DNA from: Paramacrobiotus metropolitanus
Taxonomy: Eukaryota > Tardigrada > Eutardigrada > Parachela > Macrobiotidae
Assembly (NCBI RefSeq): GCF_019649055.1
Contig: NW_026570368.1
Location: 124,001 to 188,000 of the forward strand
Reading direction: 5' to 3'
Length of the DNA stretch: 64,000 bases
The notes below the pieces were generated by a model that did not search any database, was not told the DNA's origin, and worked only from the letters and a program-made list of their open reading frames with translations. Below, in pieces: positions 55,143 to 64,000 of this stretch (within the stretch, counting starts at the first letter, position 1; each line of letters opens with the position of its first letter). The position numbers were made by a program, and so were the translations under genes.

Positions 55143-55978
55143 CTAAGTTGATGTGACCAATCCAATAAAATATCCGTCTTGGAAATTGAATCGCAACCAC
55201 TGATCCTTACGCCATGCATATTTTGGACAACCGATCTGGATCAATGTCGGCCATGCTCTGTCCGGACGCAGGATGTTCACCGAACATCCGAACACTTCCG
55301 GCGGGAGACGATACAGCGCCGCGTCGACAACGATCTCGGGGAGGACAATCACGAGACAGATGACACACAAGAGCAGACAGAGGAGCCCGGCGGTGCGAGT
55401 GGTGTGGGTGCGGCGGTAGTGGAGGGGAAAGGTGAGCGCCCAGAAGCGGTCGAGGCTAATGAGGACGTGGCTGGACGGCTGCAGCAGGCTCAGCGTCCAC
55501 TGGACATAGAGGGCGCCACTGCAGGAGGGGCTGGACAAGGGCCAGCCGGCGTATAACTCACTGAGGAGGGTGGCGGAGGCGGCGAGGAGGAACCCGAGGA
55601 GGTCGACGAGGAGGAGGTGCAGGATGTAGGCGCTGAAGGCGGCGGTGGTGAAGCGGAGGCCCAGGAAGAGGGCCATGACGGCGGTGGTCAGGCGGATGCC
55701 GGTGCAGGACACCAGCAGGTGGCCCACGATGGAGGGAGTCCACTGCGGCGTTAAATACGTGTGTGAAGCGGTAGAGTTGTTGTAAATTGCTAGGTGATGA
55801 AGGTAACGTTGCTATTTGGATGCTGATCAACGCTCAGCGAAAGGTTGGACAGATCGGCGGTGAAGCGCAGTAAGGGCTCCGGCGGAACCAACACGGCAGC
55901 ATCCCGTGAATGTACGTATCGAGCATGTTTCATAGCGATTCGACACGGAAAAGTGCTTGTTTCCTCGTAATGCTGCAA
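55143..55978 (-). pseudogene. Rhodopsin-like GPCR, broken copy 2
   Basis: The N-terminal frame (LLRFTADLSNLSLSVDQ) ends at a TAG near 55,796. Receptor sequence resumes in another frame: TM1 (VGHLLVSCTGIRLTTAVMAL), TM2 (YILHLLLVDLLGFLLAA), TM3 (GALYVQWTLSLLQPSSHVLI) with DRFWALTFPLHYRR, and TM4 (CVICLVIVLPEIVVDAALY). A possible donor GTGAAC follows CSV; TM5-7 are not found in continuity. Without restored frames it is non-functional. Confidence 0.75.
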
Positions 55979-56039
55979 GTTACTGTACTATATACAGTCC
56001 TTGTTTCCGTGTAATCCTCCAGGTTACTGCGGAGCTGTG

Positions 56040-56290
56040 TTGCCGGATATGTGTTAGTTGTTTGCTGGGATGAGTTGCTTTAGAGCCTTATGCGCAAGGA
56101 AAACGCTTTTGCAAATCTACCGGGAAGATACTCGTAATAAAAATTATGCATCACGTCATGCGTACGAATATGATTTGTGCATGATTGAAGAAACCAGTAT
56201 AAGTGTACTAAACAGCAAAAAGCCTGTGTGCTTGGGTCATACGTTAATGCGATCGTGAATTATTCTTATATGGTACTGTGGGTAATTAGC
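56040..56290. repeat. Dispersed repeat upstream of the GPCR copy
   Basis: The block (GTTGCTTTAGAGCCTTATGCGCAAGGAAA...CGTCATGCGTACGAATATGATTTGTGC) is similar to 54,770-54,930, and in part to 40,795-40,890 and 62,310-62,405. It probably derives from the common 5' flank of duplicated receptor genes. Confidence 0.6.
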
Positions 56291-57729
56291 TTCTTGGAAA
56301 TTGATTCTCAACAACCGATCCTTACGCTATGATTGTTTTGGACGACCGATGACCCACGTGCTCGTAATACGAGAAGGTACAACAATTTCCGAAACAATTT
56401 TTTACGTATTCTTCACTTGGCATTTGACCTGTACTCGAAAAACAATTGCAAATTATGAATGTCGATCTGTCACTCTGTTGCAAGATAAAACGCTGCGATT
56501 GACGTTTTATACGCTTCCGTTGAGCAACTGGCTCAGAGATTTCTGTGGGTAGGTCTTGTGTTCTTGCGTGAGGTTGCTAAGCCGTATTTGTGATTTTTTA
56601 CAATTGCTAGTTATCGTTATAACTCCAGTGAAACCGAATATTTTTAAATTCGCTCTCCAATTAAGCTTTAGAGATGTTCTTGCATCTATTGCCCGAGTTT
56701 CAAAAAAGTCTTATAACTCCGAAATTAGAAGTTAATTTTCAAAGTTATTTGGCTGCATTTTTAGCGGCACCTTTCTAAAGTTCATGCAAGTTTATGTCTC
56801 TTGTGCACATGTTGGCTGATTCCACTCACCACATGTATCCCGCCACATAGACTGTCCAGACAGCCGAGTGTCCGCTTCAGCCACACTTGCGTGTGATCAA
56901 AATCTATTGTCTTTCTGTGTTTGCTTTCGTTCTACCGATGTCCAGCGACGTTTTATGGCTCGGTATGACAAAAGATGTAGATTGCAGATTTATGCTTCCA
57001 TTGACTTTATATCACATCTTCGCTAGCTTGCGTGTACTCACGTAATGGTTAGCCGAGCCAGTCATTCGACGCAGTGTCGACCACTTTAGGTCGCATAATT
57101 TAAAAATTCATATTTCGAAGTCTACTGATGTTATAGGTTGGAACTTTCTTCCAGTTAATAGAGCAGTCTTCATTTCGTATGTCTGAGTTTTTACGGAAAA
57201 TGCCATTTTAGCATTAAAGCCAAAATAGCCATGGCCTTAAATATAAAGCGTTTACAACAGTTATTCCAGATTTTTTGCACCTCTAGGACACTGGTACACG
57301 TCGGTGACCAACTTTGCAAAATATGTAGGAACAACGATCGAGTTCTGCATAAAAAGTCCAAAATAAGAAGTTTGATTTTGTCCATAAAACAAACTTTTGA
57401 CGAGTTTCTTTAGAGAACGTTACCGTGCTGGAATCGCCGTTTCACTACAATTACGGCAACAGCTTGCAACGTAATCGGTAGCCGTTACGGTGAGGAGCGA
57501 AAATTGTCGTAATCGCTAGGACAACGAGGAAGCGGGTTGGTTACCGGAAGGTGTGCTAGTGTTCTTCTTATCAGAAACCGGAAAACATTTTCTAAGCTAC
57601 TTCCGGTTCTATCAATACTATAGCGGAACATGGCGGCCTCGTTCTCCAGCGGAATCGGGAAGTGATCTACTGCAGCCTGCAGGTGATGTACCCGACCGCA
57701 CTCTACCCGTCCGTCCCTAGATAAGGTAT

Positions 57730-57905
57730 TCGGGGAAATTCTCCTGCTTGTAGTCGGGCAATTAGGCGGTCATGCGTTGGTGGAAGTGCGTGGGAGGAGC
57801 AGCGCATTCGCGTACTTCTCCCGGAAAGCCAGCTCCGTCTGCCGCTGTCGGACGAGGAACTCCGGCAAGGAGTACTTCCACAAACTTTGCCCGAAGCGCC
57901 TGGGT
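57730..57905 (-). pseudogene. Exon-like relic, unknown family
   Basis: After a CCCAG acceptor, one minus-strand frame reads FGQSLWKYSLPEFLVRQRQ, TELAFREKYANALLLPRT, a helical hydrophilic segment, before stops appear. I do not recognise it and no adjoining exons are evident. Confidence 0.25.
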
Positions 57906-58884
57906 TTTGATTGCAAAAGAATATTGATGAGGAAAATAGCATAAAACATACGTAATAACTACAAATCTCTTGCTGCAAAGCGCATAGGGAAGGAACAATG
58001 CTGTGAAGTCAAGTAAGTACAGTGCAGACTACAAAGTACGGAGCATACGTAGAGTAGACTTGGAAAACGCGGTGAATTTGCGCGCAAATCCAAAGCACAT
58101 CTTCATTGCTTGAATTTTTATAAAAACTAGTGCATATAAAGACTTTCTAGTCAAGAGCTTTTTGCAGTATGGATTATGGATAATAATAATCTAGAGTTTG
58201 TGTGTCATGTCGCTAATCTCGTACCTCTGATTATGTTGCTCAGAGATTTTGAAATTCATTTACCAAAATTCAATAAAGAACTACACTACTTGGTGCGAAG
58301 CCAACAACCGGTTTTCTTCGAATGTTTAGAAATTCAGTTGAAAAAAGCAATGGTTTTCTGGCTTATCTTCCGGACCGATGATAGCGCCGTGCTGCCTTAA
58401 ACCGTCAGTCTCCACATCCACCGTGTTTCACGCGCGCACTTTTCGTTCAACATCCTCGTACAGATGCACCCCTATTACCTACTGTCTGGCTCAAGCTTAG
58501 CAGAGAATCAGATTGCCTATAAACGTTAGAAGAACAGAAAACCTTTGGCAATACACTAAGAGAAAAAACAGCAATTTATTTTTTCTCTGCAATTTCTTTT
58601 GGAAAACCGGTTAATGTTTTAATCAAAATTCCTCGCTCTTAATTTTTTTTTGTGCCCACTGCTAAAAAAATTCCATAAAAAAAACCTGCCCCACTAAATG
58701 TGCCCACTGACACTCACAACAGCAATTGCATAAGAATTATATGGAAACAATCAACAGCAATTACAGTACTCGTATGCAAAACTTGTAGCGACAGTCAGCG
58801 AAGTGTGATGACAGTTACAGCTCTCCAAAAGTATTTTCACTGTTATTCCGCGGCGGAATAACTGTAAAAATCCTTATGGAGCGC

Positions 58885-59000
58885 GCTGCACATTCTTTAA
58901 TGCGGACTGGATGATAACGTGCAAGATGTTGTTGCACTGGCGGAGGAAGTTCTCATAACTTGGTCAGCGTATTATTGACCAAATTAAATTATGGAAAACT
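58885..59000 (-). pseudogene. Kinase exon 1 relic
   Basis: The reverse strand around 58,900-58,985 matches the LAKLRKLSQLLHPHLVRYH part of kinase exon 1 with a stop in place of a residue. The downstream AGCGGCATTTAGCGATAAGATAACAAG (about 59,118) matches the 5' flank of the 44.4-kb gene (44,588). Confidence 0.6.
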
Positions 59001-60579
59001 GCTCTGAAATCACGCGGACCAAATACAGTACATCGAAGTTGAATGAGCCAACTTTATTTGGTTCCGAACCGATACACAACTGTGAAGTAGAATGAATACA
59101 TGTATATATTTGTCCATAGCGGCATTTAGCGATAAGATAACAAGTTTGTGCAAGCAGCGAAGAACTTTACCGGAATTCCTAGCCGATAACCTTGTTTGCG
59201 CCTTTACAGAGTGCATTTTACGGACATACCACAGATAAAACAGAGCTTTCTCCGAACGTTTCCTTCGGCAGCTATCATGTTGAGGCGCGCATTGATTCGG
59301 AATAAATACGGAAAAGAAGCTGCCGTAATTACTGTAACCTTGGTACAGTCCAGGTGGCCAGGTATGGGAGAGCGTTTGCTTATCCTGGCCAGAGAGGACC
59401 GACTGACCAATGCGCGCGCGGTGGTCAGCGGATCACTCCGCCTTCATTATAAAAAAATTTCCTCAAGGAAATCCTTAGTTATAAAATATTTAACCACTTC
59501 GACAATGAATATCATTTACGCTATGGAAACTTTGGGCGACGGATGACCTACGTGTTCAAATTACGTGTTTTTTTAAATAAATAAATGTACAATTTTTTCA
59601 TAAAGAAGTAATCCACATCATTAGATAAAAAAATGAATTCTCTATCAATTCCTGTATAATTTAATATGATTTAACTCAATTGGAAATTCACCTTAAATGT
59701 GCGAAGTATTAATTACCGACATGGCATTCCGTTACAAGAATAAACTGTAGAAAGCCGATACAGGGATCTTCGTTTTGCAACGTTTCTACTGGAAGTTTTT
59801 CGTTGATAGACTTTAGTTTTTTGTGTAAAGTCGGTACGTCGTATTTGTGGTTTGCATAATTGTTTGCACAGTTAAATGCAAATGGTAATTGTGAAATATA
59901 TTTGTATATTCAGGAAATGCGAATACGTCGGTAATCAATTGTTCGAAGCATGTACAGATACACAGTGGAAGTGATCAGCTTTAGAAATTTCGAATATACA
60001 GTGCAGTATACAAAGGAAACTGTTGGCAAGTTTCTTGTAACAACCGTTACCGGAGTAGTGTTGAGATTTTTTTCAGTTACGCTAACCGTCGGTGCACTAC
60101 CACACTGCCTAAATGATTACCATAATATTATATACACGTAATAAAATACGTATTTATATTACTGCCGAAAAATGGAAATCGATTCCTGGCTCGATCCATG
60201 GATTCCAATTGCATCTGGATAAGATTTCGGAGATAGTCTTTTTGGGATTTCTTATAATTGTTATGTATACTTATGGTAATCTGGAGTAATTTTGTACTAT
60301 ATCAAGTTGGAAAAGCGAAGATTGTGATTGTAATAGTTTGGATTCTAATCCTCATATTGCGATATTCCAAGGAATGCAAAAACCTAAAAAAATTAAAGGT
60401 AGTGTACTCCGATAAAGGTAGTGCCAAATGGTTGTGAACACAGCCCTTCATTAAGCAAGCGGCAAATTCACTGTTCAAACCATCACTTCCTATACGAGTA
60501 CCCTTCACAGGTGAGTAAACCTGTTTTCCATACCTTACAAGTTACAAGCAGCTTTTCACCCGTCTTGTTGCAGGAAAAG

Positions 60580-61095
60580 CATCTCGCGGACTATATCTAG
60601 CATGACACAGCGGACAGCTCACCTCCAGATATCCATTCTGCGCCGCGGATTTCCGGTTTCGCACTGGCAGAATTTTTCAACATTTCGGTTGACATGTAGT
60701 CCTCATGTCAGTCGAAATGGCAAGAAAAATTCGGCCTGACGATAAGGTAGCAACCGTTCCACGCAGTTGCGATCTGTCTCCAGAACCAGTCAGGCTTTCT
60801 CAGTTTCCCGCATGCCTACTAAACCGTTCCGGTCACCGAAGAGCAGCATGTTGTCTCCTGGCAAACATTTCCCGGTTTCAAGTACCTTTATTATAAAGCG
60901 TGTAAAGTAGAAATTTCAGTAAAACTCCAATTTTTTTTCAGTACTCCCATTCAAATAAATTATGCAGTCACTCGCAATACATGTATTGTCAACTCACTGC
61001 TACAGCGCTCCATCATTCTCCAATTACGATTCCGTTTCAGTTACTCCGCTATCGGAATTATTGGACTGATTGCCGGTTGCCATTTTGTAACTTTT
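60580..61095 (-). pseudogene. Kinase domain relic
   Basis: Stretches align with kinase exon 2 near 43,225-43,470: the region of TATATCTAGCATGACACAGC...CCAGATATCCATTCTGCG, the TTTTTCAACATTTCGGTTGACATGTAG block, GTTCCACGCAGTTGC, and TTGTCTCCTGGCAAACATTTCCCGG. Short deletions and stops throughout. 61,010-61,090 resembles the exon 1 3' end. Flanking copies of GCGGCATT...AGATAACAAG lie at 61,250 and 61,462. Confidence 0.65.
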
Positions 61096-62009
61096 ACTGA
61101 CCAAAATTTTACAAAGTGAACTCAAATACTCTACAATCACCCAGACTAAATGCATTCATTGAAGTTGATCGAGCCCATTTTATTATCTCCATTTCTACAT
61201 GATTCCGGACGAGAAACTGTAAAGTAGAATATGTACATGTATGTGCACAGCGGCATTAATTTTAGCAATTAGATAACAAGCTGGAGTGCACAGCGATGCG
61301 CTTGACCAGAAAACCTAGCTGATTACCAAGCTTGCGAGTTGAGGCGAGTGCTTTGGATTTATTACCACTCTTCAGAATGATTCCGATGTTTTGTGGAGCA
61401 GGATAAATAACACTGCGTATAACTGTGAGTAGAATAAATAATACTGTGTACTCCGCGGCATTTAGCGATTAGATAGCAATCCCGCATACGAAGCAATTAT
61501 ATTCCGTTATTTGTAAGACAGCTAGCGTTTACTTAAGCTTTGCGGTCCACACAAGAAGCCAGAGCGTTCCGTTTCAAGCAACTCAGCTGACTTAAAAGTT
61601 TCCAGAAAACGCCTTTCAGTAAAATCAAAGACTAAAATTTTCAGAGGGGGAGTTACGAGCTTAATAAAAACGACCACCACCCCACCCCCTTCATCCACGC
61701 TCGACCATTGTTGACCAACCACCCTCCGCCGGTTTGATATTGCGAGGCTGGGCAATAAAAGTTACCCAGAGAAAGCGAAAAACCTAAGCTACACAACGTA
61801 CATAATTCCACAAAGATTTGTTAATAACGTTATAACAAACTGCTTTAACTTAGCTGCCAGGGGCCAGCGATGTATATCAGACGCAACGTCTGTCAATTTA
61901 AATTACATAGGTTAAGCTGTCAACCTTAAAGCGTAGAAACTGAACAAAAATTATTGAGAATTTCATAACAAATTATTTACCGGTAACGTGACAACGAAAG
62001 CCTTTTCAG

Positions 62010-62420
62010 CAGGCTGGTGGAAAGAAGAAAAGCAGCTGACAGGTGAGTAAATCACTGTAAAGTGGAAGGGCATTTAGCTCTCACTCGCCTACAGTACAGT
62101 GGGCTCGTGCCGTACAAAAGTCTGGACAAGTGCAGGGTAGCAGTACAGTATATGAATTTGCGATTGTGTACTGTAAGTAGTTGCGTCGGAACCAACAAGG
62201 TCGCTGCTTCCGGTGAACATACAGTACATCGCCGAGCATGTCTTTAAAGCAGTCGACAATGCAACTTCCTTGTTTCGTTGTAATGGTGCAGGTACTGTAA
62301 AGAGTTACGATGCCGGAAATGTGCAAAGGGTTGTGTTTGGGATCAGCGACTGGAGTGCGATAGGCGCATGGAAACACATTTAGATACTAATGTGCCGGCA
62401 AATTTGGAATATGCTTCACA
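62010..62420. repeat. Degenerate dispersed repeat, no gene
   Basis: 62,205-62,405 shares CATCGCCGAGCA(T/C)GTCT with 40,705 and CCGGAAATGTGCAAAG...TGCCGGCAAAT with 40,795, so a block of about 200 bp was copied between the two loci. Confidence 0.5.
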
Positions 62421-63009
62421 TACACTGATCACATGAAACTGAACGTAACCGTGACACATGTACCGTTTGATACCTGTACCTGAACGTAAGCGTTTAAAAT
62501 GGCAGTGAAAGTGCTCGGTTCAGTGAAAGTGCTGAGAAATTCAGATATGTATCTGTGTGTACTGTATAATGTACGAAAGTAACTGTTCTCGAGTTTTTTT
62601 TTTAAATAATGCTGCATGTTTTATTTCAATTGCGGCAGCAGAAGGTCACCGCGTAACTAATCGATTTCCGTTACCATTACGATAACGGGCCACAGTTGCT
62701 GTTATGGTTGCGATAACCGACAAGCTGTACCATTATGAAAACGGATTTGTGCTGCTGGTAATGCCAACGATTCTGTTAATATTACGCTTAGATCCCGTTT
62801 TTTTAAGAGAGCTCGTTCAAAAGATAACAGATGCTTACCAATTTGCTTTTATTGGTAGTATTATGCAGCAAAAATTATTTCGAACCATATGTACACCAGA
62901 TGGACAACAAACACGTATATTGCAACGCATATAACCTACTGGCGTTGTGTATGAACGGGATGTGGCTGTGTCCGTGGATGAATAGAGGATACCCATATAA
63001 GTATGGAAA

Positions 63010-63075
63010 AACAACATTACCATTTGATGGGAGTACCGGACAATGCCAGCGCAGACGAAATGTCGCGGGACGGAC
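63010..63075. repeat. Inverted copy of a sequence at 44,930-45,000
   Basis: The reverse complement of GGGAGTACCGGACAATGCCAGC...CGAAATG matches CATTGTCCGGTATTCCC and its neighbours at 44,940. No function apparent. Confidence 0.5.
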
Positions 63076-63239
63076 GACGGTATTATAACAAGCATTAAAG
63101 GGCAGGAGTGATCTGTACCCAGAATGCGGTACGGAAGAACTGCCTTTCATTTTTTCCCCATTAATTTCCTGACCAAGATCAATCCCCGCGTCTACGTGTG
63201 ATTTCTGTAGGATTTTTGATTAAACATCATATATCCAAC

Positions 63240-63428
63240 ACGACCCAAATGCCACCGGTGGGTGGTGCCCGCGATCGGTCTCGGTCCTTCGTCTTGCTGG
63301 CGGTGTTGACTTTCAGCGTCGTGTGCTACTTAACGGCCATTCTGCAGTACACGTCCATTGCGCCGCTGATCGGGAAGTACCGCGCCACCGTCCAGATGCT
63401 GACGGTGAGCAAATGCACCTCTACGTAG
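63240..63428 (+). pseudogene. GPCR TM6-TM7 fragment
   Basis: Reads VGGARDRSRSFVLLAVLTFS, VVCYLTAILQYTS, IAPLIGKYRATVQMLTVS. The RSF...LTFSVVC part matches 54,400-54,475 (RSFAGLMVLTFSVVC), and GKYR occurs near 54,560 as well. It is therefore the 3' half of the same receptor family without its 5' half. Confidence 0.6.
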
Positions 63429-63831
63429 TAAATGCATTCACTCACCGATCCGTTGGTTCTTTCTTTACCAGCCATTTCCGCCAGCACTGCTGTTCGCACG
63501 ACTAAAAATTTAATGCTGTCACGCCGCCAATTATAACTCTGATACGAATATCTAATAAGTTTTTTTTGTATTTCTATCACTTGGTTTGTATTTCGTAAAT
63601 TATTCTATGCAATAATACGATTATAGCTTCCGCCGGTAGCTGTACTGTGATCTCGAGTTAAAGGAAACCAGGCGCAACTGGCTTCAGCTTCAGATTATCC
63701 AGCCGGGTTGACGGCGTTAACCCGGAAGGAAATCTTATCCGATGCCCATCTCTAGTTAACGCGTGTATAATAAAGCCGGATAACCGCGAACGGCTCTAGA
63801 TAGAGCTTTGTAATAAAACATTATTTGTAAC

Positions 63832-63886
63832 GCTTCGATTTTCTTGCGAGCTCTAATTAAAAGAGCCAGCAAGAAATCGAAGCGAA
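63832..63886. repeat. Hairpin, about 20-bp stem
   Basis: CGCTTCGATTT(T)CTTGC near 63,834 pairs with GCAAGAAATCGAAGCG ending near 63,886; GCTCT/AGAGC extends the stem inward. Confidence 0.65.
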
Positions 63887-64000
63887 GTCATTAGAGTCTA
63901 AGGACGCTGTCTGCCCCGATAAAACTCGTACAAAACTGACTGAACGTCTTCCATTTCGTAGTATCCTGAACTATACAAATAATTAAATTTATTGAGCATG

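Overview
The window looks like nuclear DNA of an invertebrate animal. Genes are cut by short spliceosomal introns (about 45-230 bp), and the host-type relics are animal families: a serpin, midasin, a kinase-Kelch fusion, laminin-type EGF repeats and rhodopsin-like receptors. Several taxon-restricted families made me suspect a tardigrade, but the sequence alone does not prove it. I saw no rRNA, tRNA or CRISPR array.

Layout. 1-11.2 kb: the 3' part of an unknown spliced gene with an acidic tail and two decayed copies of it, a broken serpin, two perfect hairpins, a 960-bp mariner-like MITE, a 560-bp near-perfect inverted repeat and a 2.2-kb minisatellite with 42-bp units. 11,240-33,790: a Maverick/Polinton element of about 22.5 kb, bounded by inverted repeats of about 80 bp that start with AG. 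34-64 kb: gene relics and duplications, including a Tudor-like pseudogene, a midasin pseudogene carrying a hAT MITE, a kinase-Kelch gene with scattered decayed copies, a laminin-EGF exon, and an inverted pair plus a third fragment of one GPCR family. Between them lie long stretches with no recognisable gene.

The Maverick is the main object. Most of its genes lie on the minus strand. From right to left they are the packaging ATPase, a small Maverick basic protein, a frameshifted Maverick protein, integrase, a penton/minor-capsid type protein, a pVI-like basic protein, the double jelly-roll major capsid protein, an adenovirus-type protease, an IAP (BIR-BIR-RING), an unknown six-exon gene and protein-primed DNA polymerase B. 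The virion genes are packed with gaps of 2-9 nt or ATGA stop/start overlaps.

The unusual cargo is transcriptional. A complete TATA-box-binding protein is encoded on the plus strand, with its start codon overlapping that of the ATPase. A protein that appears to contain PC4 (ssDNA-binding coactivator) folds is transcribed divergently from the IAP. Canonical TATA boxes sit about 55-85 nt upstream of the IAP, the PC4-like gene and the six-exon gene. My inference is that the element carried its own core-promoter machinery. Other cargo is a truncated ERI-1-like exonuclease, a single-pass membrane protein, an 82-aa protein and a five-exon gene at the right end.

PolB, protease, the MCP N-terminus and one small gene each show an apparent single-base frameshift, several at homopolymers. 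The copy is therefore either decaying or carries assembly errors. TBP, PC4-like, IAP, ATPase, integrase and the minor capsid gene look open.
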